Assembly: GCF_905147045.1 (NCBI RefSeq)
Contig: NC_065905.1
Span: forward strand, 2,232,001 to 2,296,000
Length of the DNA: 64,000 nucleotides
Source of the DNA: Nymphalis io
Taxonomy: Eukaryota > Arthropoda > Insecta > Lepidoptera > Nymphalidae
Direction: 5' to 3'
How positions within the stretch are numbered: the first letter of the stretch is position 1; each line of letters begins with the position of its first letter. The notes under the pieces are model-generated. The model had not been told where the DNA came from, did not search any database, and worked only from the letters and a program-made list of their open reading frames with translations. Of this stretch, positions 35,862 through 47,100 are shown in pieces. A program made the translations under genes and the position numbers.

Positions 35862-38800
35862 ATGAAACAGATAACCTTGGATGAAGAGTATAAAAAGGAT
35901 ACAAGGATAACACCGCATGATGTCGCAGAGCTACGAAAATGGCTTCAAACGCAACCCCACTTGCCCGAAAAGTATATATCAGGTAAATAAAACATTTGTT
36001 ATTATTTTCTGTATAAAAGTAAAAGCCTATAATTGTGCCACTCGGCCTAGACCTCCTATCATTTTGGGGAGACGGTTGTAGTCTATTCCACCACGCTACT
36101 TCAATGTAAGTTCTTTGGTGTCAGATTTTCATCCAATTCAGTTCATTTGCAGGTTTTCTCAGGATGTTTTCCTTCACCGCCAAGTATGAGATAAATCATA
36201 AAAATAAATGAAGCCCATGAACATTCAGTATTGCTTGTCCGGCTTCGAACCTGTAATCATTGGTTAAGATTAGCCGCCAAGGCAAATAAGCCATCTAAAA
36301 TATCACAAAAATGTTTAAAATCATTAAAATACATATATAAAAATATATCTTTTCATGTCATTCAGATATAGACAACAAAAAGTAAGTTAATAACCTTACG
36401 AGGGTCATATTTTAATAAAAATTACATTTAATTTTAATACAATTACGAACATTGAATTTAATATTTATATACAGATAAATAAACAGATTTTTCTCTTCTG
36501 TACGTCAATCCTTTTTTTTTGTATAAAAAAAATTGCTGAAGTAATTAATTATAAATGTGTGGGTAAAAAAATTAATGGTAGAAACATGAAATTCATATCT
36601 TTATAATTTTTTCTGGTGACCTAAGAGCTGGCGCTTATTTAGCCCAAAGGCTGAGTCTAGCGGTGCAGAGGGGCAATAGTGCCAGCGTCTTGGGTACAAT
36701 GCCACAGGACAATCTTTTAGACGGCGTGTTTTTGCTTTAAATTTGTAATGTGTATTTTGTTCTTTTAATTTTAATTTTGTACTTTATTAAAATGAATGTA
36801 TATAAATATAAATAAATTATTTATAATTATGTTTAATTTAACTGGGTATAAAACATATATAAATGAGTAACGTTTTTCCGGGACCTAATTGCAGATCAGT
36901 TGTTTTATGGTGTTTTACAAACTGAATAGTTGCCAATATATACAGTACAGGTATAGCAATTTTTACAGTTAGATATTATTTAATAACAATCTCGAAACAA
37001 TCACCGCAAAATCGCTCGTGAAATGTCAGAAATTGATATGCGACATTGACCATAATATAATACATTAACATTTGATAACAAAATAAGTCTCACATAAGCC
37101 AACAAAGTTTCCACTTTTACATTCAAACATGGAGTGAACCTAACAATAACAAGTTATTTAACAATTAATTAAAATAAAGCACAAAAGCAAAACAAATAAA
37201 AATATAGGAATATTAATGACAAATACAGTTTTTTTAAGGCTTCTAAGTACTTAAATAAATTTTCCTTATAGATATCTATATTAGAGTAGCGTTTATTATA
37301 ATTGTCACATGCTCTTATTATAATATATCTCTACTTATAACATTTTAAGAAAACACGCATCAAAATAGTATATATATCACTATAAGTCGGTTGTCAACAT
37401 TTAACGGGTGTGTAAAGAAATAAGTTCTTACAGAATAGCAAAGCTGTTTATGATTCGTCAAAATATGCCTACAAATACCATGTAATGTTGAAGCAATATA
37501 ACTTTTTATTTTTGCTATTTCAGTGGAAACGCGCCATAAGATCTATAGGTAGTATAATACATATTTGTACTATCAATAGACCTCAGTCTATTGATAGTAC
37601 AAATATGTTTTTTTTTATATAGAATAGGAAGGTGGACGAGCATATTGGCCACCTGATGGTAAGTGGTCACCAAACGCCCTTAGACATTGTAAGAAATGTC
37701 AACCATCGCTTATAGCCAATGCGCCACCAACCTTGGGAACTAAGATTTTATGTCCCTTGTGCCTGTAATTACACTGGCTCACTCACCCTTCAAACCGGAA
37801 CCAACGATACCAAGTACTGCTGTTTTGCGGTAGAATATCTGATGAGTGGGTGGTACCTACCCAGACGAGCTTGCACAAAGCCCTACCACCAGTTATACTT
37901 TTGAAGTTAATAGTTCAATTGAACTTACTTCTCAAAGTAAGTTCAATTGAACTATTAACTTCAACGATGTCTTAATTGCTACCGATTAATATTAGAAAAG
38001 TGCGAATTGCGTAATAAGTGTTCGTGAAAAAACTAAAATCCTCAATCTATACTATTAAAGTCGTTTGTCCTGATTTACTATTCACACGAACAAAACTATT
38101 GAGTCTAAAAAGCTGAAAGCAGCGGATCCGGTGACAAAGGATTTTTGGAAATTTTAACCTCAAGGAGAGAAATGGGTGGGGTATATATATATACATAACT
38201 TTGTATGAAATTACGTACGAAGTCGGGACGAGTCTAGTTTTTTTATAAAGCAGCTAGTAAAACTAACTTATAATAATATTTGTTATCTTTTATTTATCTA
38301 TCGCATCGTCAGCGTGGTTATATATATATATTTATTTTTTAGGAAAACATACAATGTGATTACATTTATAATAATAAACTATACACACATCAGCTAAGTT
38401 TCCACTGATAATAATTAATTAAACACAATCGTCTTAATTGGTTACCCATCCGACTTCACCATACCAACATAAAGGAAAAATTTATATTTTTAGGGAAACC
38501 TGGAGAAGTATTCCATTCTGTAAAAGAAATGGATTTTAAGGGTGCCCGGACACAAGTCATCTCTTCATAATAATTATTTTACAATGCAGGCTATTAGGCT
38601 CTGGAATGTCCTTCCTTTAAATATTCGGGAGGCTAAATCTATAAATTTTTAAAAAAATACATATAAAATATCACTTTTTGACTCGTTATTATTTTTTTTC
38701 CTTTTTTGGTACTCCTTTTATTTGAGGACTTATCGTATTTATTATATATTGTATTTTTATTACATACTTGTAATTTAAGAATGTTTTCGTAATGTCATTT

Positions 38801-41800
38801 ATTTATTAATATATGTGTTAATATTGACACTTATTTATTAGTTTGTTTTTGTAACAGATTTATGTTATTTTATTTATTATTATTATTACATGCACCACCT
38901 ACCTCATATGAGTTATTCCTTATACCGTTGGTTGCCTGGAAGAGATCGCTATGTAGCGATAAGGTCACCAAAGTTGTATGCTACTCATAATTGTATTGTA
39001 TACATGTTTAATCTTTGTGGTGTACCAGTATAAAGTAAAGTAAATACTATGATTTAACAAAAACAAAACACACATAGTATAAAATAGCTAAAACATTATA
39101 ACATCAAGAGAGATCAATAAAGGCGTAGTAAAGATAAAAAAATTTTTAATCAATTAAAATTAATTACTTAATGAAAAACTAATGAGATGAAGTTACAACA
39201 TATCAAGTTCTTGTATTGATTAATAAACAATTTTCATATAACTATTATTTATCGATATAATAAAATCGAATATACATTTTTATCTTCTAGATCTGGACCT
39301 TATCCTCGCATATCATTGCTGTCACAACAGTTCAGGTTTGACGAAGCAAGTTTTAGACTTGAATTTAACACTACGAACGCTGTTCAATAACATTTTTAAG
39401 GATCGTTATAATGATCGCATAGAAAAAATTGTTACAAACATGTATGTATGTATGATATTTTATTTTATATTTTGTTTGGAAAAAGACCGTTTTTATTGGC
39501 AATATGTAGCCACACTGATGATTGAAATGGGCAATGACGACGTAAGGAAATGGTAATATTTCTCACAACGCCAAACTGGTGGTGGTGACTACTTACTATT
39601 ATATATATATAGATTCCGTCCGTTTTAAGACATTTTTGTAAACAATATACTTATAAAACCTTTCTCACTAATTTAAACTGTTTCCAGTTTGATGACAACC
39701 CTATCGAAGCGAACGAAAGAAGGCTATGTGATATTTTATACTCGTCTTTTGAATAATGATCCCAAGGTCTTCCATTTTGGAGATGCAGTAAAGTAAGAAC
39801 ACAATTTATTAATGGTCAATATGACTTATATAATGATAATATGTTTATGTGTACGATGGCAGATAATATTTTGAAGTTCCTGGGTTTCAATATCCCTTGA
39901 GGAGATGGTTTGATGGGTTGATACACGTGTGGAAGATTTTCATCCGACATACGTCTTCCTTCTCCCTCGAGCTTGAGATGAATTATAATAAAACAAGCAC
40001 GTGAAATTCAGTGATGTTTGCATGGGATTGGAACCGCAATATGAAGCTTAAGATTACGTGTTTTAGCCACTGGGCCATCTCGAATAATTGTCGTCATACA
40101 TTTAATAAAAATTATTTTTTTTCAGAGCAGTGCTTATGATTATCGAATTGTATCAGTATGAAGAAGGTACATGGCCCGGAATGCTCCTTACGGTCGACTT
40201 TAAGGACGTAACTCTTGCTCACTTAGCGAAAATCGACTTATTCTATTTACAACATTTCCTATACTATCTTCAGGTACGAATATTGATATGACTATATTAA
40301 AAAGTGTTTTGCTTATAAAATGTATAAAAGATGAAGAAAGGTTTTTATTATCACACAACACATAAACGTAAATGTTCGTTGACTATTTTAAAAACTTGCG
40401 GACTTCCTTTTAATCATTTTTTGGTGGATGATTACTTAAACAATGCTGTGTCCCTTTCTTTCGAATGTCAAATCGATAATGACAGAAAGAGCGAAATTAG
40501 TGTTTAACTAAACAGTCGCTAAGTAACATAACCATTTGAAAAAATAGGATTGAAAAACCACTGGTAAATGTGGCTGACTATATTTATTATAAAATTTTAT
40601 TTGTCTAGTGGCAAGCTTATAAAGTTGACGACCACGAGGTTCTGGATTCAAACCTTGAGTCGGGTTAGTAAATAAGTTAATGAGTTTTCTGTCGAGAAAT
40701 TCTTAGTATCAGCCCGTAACTTGTATGTTGGTAGAGGGGGTACTCAAGGGCCCCGGAAAGCACGTAAATAAATGTTGATCCTGTGCCTTGAATTCTTCTC
40801 GGTTGGGTTTGCCGTTTTACTAGAATATGAGAGTTACAGAATAGTGTACTTGGTAATGATCGCCTTAGCTGAAGTCATTCATGAGGTTAGCTGAAGTGAT
40901 TCATTTTGCATAGTAACAAAACGGCAAAAAATAAAAAAAAAACAATAAAAGATGTATGAAGTATATGATTGAACATGCAGGTTTTATCACTAAATTTTAC
41001 TTATAAACACTAATTAAGAACATAAAAACTCATTAGTGCTTGCTAGGATTTGGATCTTTGGGTAAAATACATGTGTTCTAACCACCCATAATTTTTAAAT
41101 TCGTTATTTTTTTTACATAAATTAGGAAGCAATACTTTTAAGACTCAAAGGAATGCATTTTATGAACGCACCACCTTTTATCGACAAGGTATTGTTGATG
41201 ATGAAACCATTTATGAAGAAAGAGTTGATGGACATGTTATACGTCCACACTACCGGTTCCAAGACTGTAGAAGATTACATACCAAGCGAGGCGCTGCCCA
41301 AAGAATCTGGTGGCAACGCAGAAAGTGTTGAGAAACATAGAGGTTAGTTAAACGAGAGAATTTGACATAAATAATTGCAATGTCTTTGACACAATGGGCC
41401 ATCTGAGAGCTAAAAATAAATACATGTGGGTTGCGTTATTTTGCATTGGCGATGTAAGAAATGGTTAATATTTCTTACATCGCCAATGTCTTTGCGCAGT
41501 TATGATGAGTAACCATCGCTTTTGGCCATCATTTCTATTTTTAAATATAAAAAGTTACACACAATGCGTCGACATGCAATTATTTATTTATTCTAATAAA
41601 GAATAGCAACAAAATAAAAATGATCAGAATCTGCATAATGTACATTTTATATGTTTCCTAATATTACTTTTTATTGTTACAGATATTGTTTTGGCGAAAT
41701 TAAAAGATCACAAGCCATATTTTGAGGAAGAGAGTCAAAAACGAGTAACAGAATCTCTTAGGGCGGGCAAACAGAAGACTATATCAGATATATTTGGAGG

Positions 41801-41837
41801 GGTCGAAGGGTCGTTCAAAAAGTTAGAAATTGATTAA
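35862..41837 (+). CDS. CRAL-TRIO domain lipid-binding protein B (six exons, 298 aa)
   Basis: Exons: 35862-35982, 39291-39441, 39688-39792, 40126-40273, 41126-41342, 41683-41837, totalling 897 nt. Exons 3-6 have the same lengths as in gene A (105, 148, 217, 155 nt) and all phases agree. The protein starts MKQITLDEEYKKDTRITPHD. The N-terminal domain has ELRKWLQTQPHLPEKYI; the lipid-binding fold has QYEEGTWPGMLLTVDFKD, LKGMHFMNAPPFIDKVLLMM and LPKESGG; it ends DIFGGVEGSFKKLEID. Function by family is transport of a hydrophobic ligand in the cytosol. Intron 1 is 3.3 kb and packed with repeats, including the paired CTCA hairpins. As in gene A, a splice acceptor precedes the ATG, so a 5' non-coding exon is likely. 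Confidence 0.9.
36050..36295 (-). repeat. Old S2 copy in intron 1 of gene B
   Basis: The complement contains the S2 body (GGTGGAATAGACTACAACC is the diverged tail side) and a TTGGTTAAGATTA-type head at the right. Confidence 0.5.
36625..36735 (+). pseudogene. LINE 3' coding tail relic
   Basis: Reads LAQRLSLAVQRGNSASVLGT and then a stop after DGVFLL, the kind of C-terminal peptide found at the end of some lepidopteran LINE polymerases. A T-rich untranslated tail follows. The clade is uncertain. Confidence 0.4.
37559..37608. repeat. Perfect hairpin, 22-23 bp arms, CTCA loop (left of pair)
   Basis: Arm at 37560-37581 (starts CATATTTGTACTATC), loop CTCA at 37582-37585, exact complement at 37586-37607. 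One more pair is possible outside. The right arm abuts the poly-T of the S1 copy. It matches no known element end that I recognise. Confidence 0.95.
37608..37893 (-). repeat. S1 copy between two CTCA hairpins
   Basis: Reverse S1 with poly-T at 37608 and head complement CCCTACCACCAGT ending at 37893, close to consensus. The 61-residue frame inside is a shadow. Confidence 0.85.
37901..37964. repeat. Perfect hairpin, 30 bp arms, CTCA loop (right of pair)
   Basis: Arm at 37901-37930 (starts TTGAAGTTAATAG), loop CTCA at 37931-37934, exact complement at 37935-37964. It lies 7 bp beyond the S1 head. Its arm sequence is unrelated to the left hairpin, yet the loop is identical. Confidence 0.95.
38044..38239 (+). 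mobile_element. Short non-autonomous Helitron-like element
   Basis: The left edge TCTATACTATTAAAGTCG resembles a Helitron 5' start. The right edge GAAGTCGGGACGAGTCTAG is followed by T, a CTAG|T end. No coding capacity. Confidence 0.5.
38580..39035 (+). pseudogene. LINE C-terminal fragment and 3' UTR
   Basis: The frame NNYFTMQAIRLWNVLPLNIR, then EAKSINF ends at a stop; AIRLWN.LPLNIREA is typical of the C terminus of Jockey/CR1-type polymerases. The 3' UTR contains GCCTGGAAGAGATCGCTATG, then TAGCGATAAGG, a sequence I recall as common at lepidopteran LINE ends. Confidence 0.6.
39885..40085 (-). repeat. Diverged S2 copy in intron 3 of gene B
   Basis: The complement keeps the CACGTGCTTG and TTCATCTCAAGC-type body and ends in a head like GAGATGGCCCAGTGGCTAAA at the right. 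Confidence 0.6.
40605..40860 (+). repeat. S3 copy, forward orientation, in intron 4 of gene B
   Basis: Head TTGTCTAGTGGCAAGCTTAT, B-box-like GGATTCAAACC, then ATGAGTTTTCTGTCGAGAAA, CAGCCCGTAAC and GGAAAGCACGTAAAT. This is the only forward S3 in the window. Confidence 0.7.
41437..41530. repeat. S1 fragment forming a perfect hairpin (intron 5 of gene B)
   Basis: The S1 core here reads as two exact 19-base arms (CATTGGCGATGTAAGAAAT and its complement) around GGTTAAT. Consensus S1 has only an imperfect version of this hairpin. Confidence 0.75.
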
Positions 41838-42740
41838 CATTTCCGACAAAATTGATGAAGTATTCTCAATTAAGGCTACTGATATCCGGCATCAGATATT
41901 TCATGCCGAATTACTCTGTTTAGTCTGTTATTGAAAATCCATAGCTATTAAATGCTTAAATTTGTATTTGATTACGATGACATAAAACTTTTTACTGCTT
42001 AGTGCATTGTAAAAATACAAGATTTTATTTAAGTTGCAATATTAGACAATTTTTTATCAAGCTTATAATATTTAATTTATAGTAGACTCTGTTTTGATTG
42101 TTTGAATCTTAAATATACATTTTTGAAAATAAATATATAATTTACTGTGAAATTATACAAAATGAAATTCGACTAGACTTAAATCATTGTTCTGAATCAA
42201 ATTAAATTATTTTATGCAATAAGTAAAACTTAATTCCATTTAAATTCTGTTAGTATATGTTAAAGTTCTGTATAATTGTTAAAAAATAAAATTAGTGCGT
42301 TTAATTCTTATATATATGTATAACTTATAATTCGCTATTTTATATTTAAATTTGAATAAAAATGTAAAATGAATTTCATAAACTTAAATCGTTTCTTAAT
42401 CTTTCATTAAAGAGAGCTGAATAAAGAAAATGGAGACGCTTTTCGGTGTAATAAAAATAAATAAATATTGCATCCTTAAATATTTGTAAATATTAAGCAA
42501 GCTATATATTCAGAAAACACTTTTTTATTGTATTTTCAATTATCATGATAATTTTTATGTGGTTTATGGGTTGGTGTTATGTTATTAATGTCGTGATCAT
42601 TTGAAATTTTAAATCTAGATGTAAATTTTAAGTGTATGTTTTAATTTGTTGTATTTCCACCTTAGGTTACGAATAAATTTATAAAGTTAACACTTGTATG
42701 TATAAATATAATATCTAATCTCTTAATTGAAAGAAGGTTG
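41838..42740. other. 3' flank of CRAL-TRIO gene B, no other gene
   Basis: AT-rich, probably including the 3' UTR of gene B; several AATAAA-like hexamers occur. Nothing else was recognised. Confidence 0.45.
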
Positions 42741-42985
42741 ATGGATGGAAGATGTGCACCCATACGTAGTTAACGTATTTAAGACACGTACGAAACGATT
42801 TGCTTCCTCGTTTCTGATACGCACCGCCAAGGTCTGGAATACCCTCCCGACCATTTTCCCCACCACCTACAATATGGGTACCTTCAAGTCTAGAGTGAAT
42901 AGGCATCTTTTAGGCAAGCGCGCTCTATTTTAGACTGTATCTCACTTTCCATCAGGTGTGATAACACAGTCAAGCGCTAGCCTGA
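42741..42985 (+). pseudogene. Jockey-type LINE C-terminal relic
   Basis: The open stretch HPYVVNVFKTRTKRFASSFL, then IRTAKVWNTLPTIFP and FKSRVNRHLLGKRA ends at a stop (42931-42933). The pattern RT.RF..SF..RTA..WN.LP...F is a hallmark of Jockey polymerase C termini. The rest of the element is missing. Confidence 0.65.
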
Positions 42986-43007
42986 ACATTCAAAAAAATT
43001 ATAAACA

Positions 43008-43105
43008 ACAATTTAAGCACATGAAAACTCAGTCGCCCTTGCTCGGATTACATTCAGTAATCTACGGTTAAGATTAACGTGTTTTAACCACTGAGCCATT
43101 TTGGT
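43008..43105 (-). repeat. S2 head fragment
   Basis: The complement has AAAATGGCTCAGTGGTTAAA, then AACCGTAGATTACTG and GAGCAAGGGCGACTGAG; the body is absent. Confidence 0.6.
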
Positions 43106-44164
43106 GGATTTGATTCCGAGTATAAAAAAATCAACCATGCATTTAAAAAAAAATGATGGAGCTCCGATTAATGGATGTAATTACCCTGATATACCATTAT
43201 GTTGGTATGTACATAAAGTAACGCTTATCTAAAACAATCTCTACAAACATTACCACTGAAGGTTATTTTAACTACCTTTTAATGACAGCTTTGTTGATAT
43301 AATATCGTACAAACAACATATACGTGAACTAAAAACTTGAAATTCGATAAACGGTTTACACTGTTATTCGCTCACCAATATTGGCGCCAAGGTTTCTTAA
43401 TAATTCTAGTATTTAACAAATAAGATTTTCTGTTTGTCATTTGGTAACTTACCAAGGTCACTAATTCATTGACAATATAAGAAATGGTGAATGGTATTGG
43501 TGATGACTTATTATCAGCTGGCCAATTTACCATTCCGCCTACCAATTATAAACAATGATAAAAATAAATCTTGCAGTTGCAGTGTGAAGATAAACTCATA
43601 TAATCCTAAAATATTAAAAATAACTGTCATTACAAACATTTATTTCTATATAGTTCCATGTTTTATATTTATTAATATTCATTGGCCAGCTTAATGTATT
43701 ATAAATTTGTTTTTACGATTTATATTTAGATTTTATATCTACAAGATTAATGGATAGGAGTCTTAAACAATAATATGTACATATAACGTAGTAACTTATC
43801 AGATCATTGTAATACAGTAAGTGCACTCATACAGTAACAGCCTTTGAATATCCCACAGCTGGACTAAGGCCTCATCTCCCTTTTTGAGGAGAAGATTATG
43901 ACGACGAACAAGGTTAAAATAAGACGACACGAATGAATTTCACGTTTAAATGTATATTGATAATTAAACTAGATAATGTGAAATTAAAATAGATCTTATT
44001 TTAGAAAGTGCATTGTCACTTGTGTCATTATTATACCGATTTAAATTATTGGTGATTATACTTTCACCTTCAAAAACGGGCATTTTCATACTTAACTAAA
44101 TACAGTTTTTATATAATTTCCGTATGAAAACGTAATATCTGGAATCTAAATCCGAATTAAAAAA
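43106..44164. other. Intergenic with S1 and S2 scraps
   Basis: A partial S1 at about 43465-43555 and a reversed S2 tail at 43835-43900 (TATCCCACAGCTGGACTAAG). No gene before the receptor start at 44165. Confidence 0.4.
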
Positions 44165-47100
44165 ATGACTTCGACATGGAACAGAAGCATAGAAGAGATG
44201 AAGGGTACGAATTTTTGGTCAAATATTAAATTTGGTCTTAATTTTATAGATCTTTGAGAGGTCCAAAATTTCGGACCATCTTATGTTACCTTATATTTTA
44301 ATAAATGTGTACAAACTGTTAAATTAATAATACACTAAAGTATTCGGTAAGTAATAAAACAAACAAGAAATGAACTTCTTTGGTCAGAATTTATAAGCTA
44401 ACTAAAAGATTAAAATTATACATTTAAATGTAACTAAATATTACTTACGACTTATAACTTAAGTATTAACGAATAACCTTCAGTTGCCGTAATTTAAAAA
44501 TTTTTAATTATACTATTTATCTTAAGTTTACTGGTGGGTAAGAAATATTATATATTAGGTCCTTACATATGAAATTGACGTTTTGTACGGGAGGAATATA
44601 AAGTCAATTTTTTTTTTTGTAAAATATATTTCATTAATCAAAGTATGTACCGTTGTTATCTATGCACTTTTGCCATCTCATAGGTAGTACATTGATCCCT
44701 TTACTAAAAAAACTACGAGTGCGAGAATCAATAAACTATTTGAAGTTCAAGTCCACCATTGTTCAAGTTTTTTTTTTACTTTCCCGATTTGCTTCAAGTG
44801 GATTAATACAGTTTTATCACTTACCCCAAAGCCTGCAGCTTTTATCTCTGAAGTGCTTTGTGATGTATCCGCTTCCACAATAGCCTTTAATTCTTCATTT
44901 TCCACTTTAGTCGTCCGCCGGCCGTCCACGGGGTTGGTTCTGAAGGTCGAAATTTTCAGAACCAAAAACGTACCAAATAAACGATGATAGAAACGGTAAT
45001 AAACGATGTCAATGACTGTTTTAAAAACTCAAATAAGCTGGTAAGCTAAATGAATTTATAAATTTGAATTTGAAATTCTTAACCAAAGAGGAGATATTTC
45101 AGATCAAAGTGGTCAGTACGACAAAACGCTAATTTCATATGTAAGGATCTAATATTATGACATCGCTATAGCTTTGAAACCCATATATCTTATAATTAAT
45201 TGCCACTCAATTTTTTCAAGTTCCTATATTTTCAGAGCTCTATCACAATGAACCTGTGTGGTGTAAAGTGAATGGTCCGCTAGCGTTTGTGCTGCGCTTC
45301 TCAAGATTAGTTGGTGTTGCCGCTTTGCGCTTCAGACCACTACAAAATGTCCAACGAGTTTGCTTATGGCCCTCTTTTGTATTTTACTCCTATTTATACA
45401 TCGCTGTATTCAGTGAGTTCATAATCATCTTGCTGTTTACTTGAAAAGGATTAACACTTTCTACAAAATCCATTTCTTCTTAATAAACTTTGTGATATAT
45501 ATTTAAGTTGTTTATAAGACTTTTATGATCATTGTGATTTTCAGTACTAGTGTCAATATTAGGTCACACTCACGACTATTACGTCAGTAATCCATCGCGG
45601 AAGATTCGCATACTACTGGGCTTATCAGATGTATTCTGTTTTTTCGAATTCATTATGTCAAACATAATAGTAATAGCCGCAGTGTTTAATCTGTCTAATA
45701 GAATGAAAAGACTAATCAAGTGGATAAATAACATCGAAAAGGTGGTTTTGGATTGATTTATTTGCATACGACAATTTTTTTTAATCAATATATGTATACC
45801 TATAAAATATAGTAAAACCCAATAATGTCCTACAGCTGGGCTAAGAATATCTCTCCTTTTTTTAATACATCGAATTACAAGCACGCTTGTTAGGTAGTTT
45901 TATTTTATTTTATGAATATTAATTTTTCAGATAAATAACGATATGTCGAATAACTTTTTAAATTTTAATGTACGGAAAAGTAAAACTATTTTGTGGATTT
46001 ACTTTACGATATTAGCAACTTTTGCTGTTTATGATATTAGTATTGCAGTCATTGGTTTTCTTAAAGAAGATCTATACCGTAAGTATTTGATACTAATTCT
46101 AAAAGAACTCGTTAAAAACGAAAATTAAAGAGACAATGAAAAGATTCAAACTTTTTATTATTTTAAAAATCAATAGTATGCGACGTGGACTTTCTTGCAT
46201 ATCATATTCATCCCATGTTTTATCGGCCTTTTCCAAGTGTTTTAGGTGCCATCATAAATCATTATCCTCATAAGCCTCATAATAACACGAAGAAGCATTA
46301 GATTTTTTTTCGAAATTATATTCATATAATAGCGGTTCACCCGTGGCGTCACCCGCGTTGTAGTAAAAAATCCAGTAAAACGGGACAAAAAGGCTAAAAA
46401 TGTTAATTATATCATATTCTAGCTGTTATAAAGCGTGAAGAAATAACTAATATTTACGTCACACACAGCCTTTCGTATTTATGATATTAGTGCGATTATA
46501 TTTATTGTAGTAATTAAAGATAAATGGATATACTGAGTTAGTGTAATGTCTCCTTATATACTACATTAGGTATAGTATTTCCATTTGCTAGAACAACGAT
46601 ATATTTGGCATGACTTACACGTGAATATGCTACATATAGTTGACCACGGGTAAAGAAAGCAACAGCAAGTATTTGAAAAAAAAACAACCTGAACAAACAA
46701 AATGAAACTGTAAATAAAGATAAATTTAAACAATTTAATGAACAGTAGGTAACAGCCTTTAACACCATATTATATAGATTGTTGCTACATTATATTTTAC
46801 TTCAATTGTTGCAGCTATTGTTGTAACATTTTCGGTATTCTATTACATAAAGTGTGCAATTCGTCTGGTAATACAAATGCAGTTTTTTTTAATCATCTGT
46901 CTGTTAAATGACTCACTGGGATTGATAAATGAACAATTGACCGATTTGGACTTGCAGCTAAAATTATTCAGTGAGTACACACACACATTAAGTAATTACA
47001 CTTTATGCTAACATTCATATCAACGTTGTCGCCATTATTATTAGTATTATTATTTATTAATAGTTCACTAACAAATTATGCATTATATCAGACGTATAAA

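Noticed and set aside
42715..42906. 63-residue - frame opposite the Jockey relic
   Set aside because: The + strand frame carries conserved polymerase C-terminal motifs, so this is the shadow.
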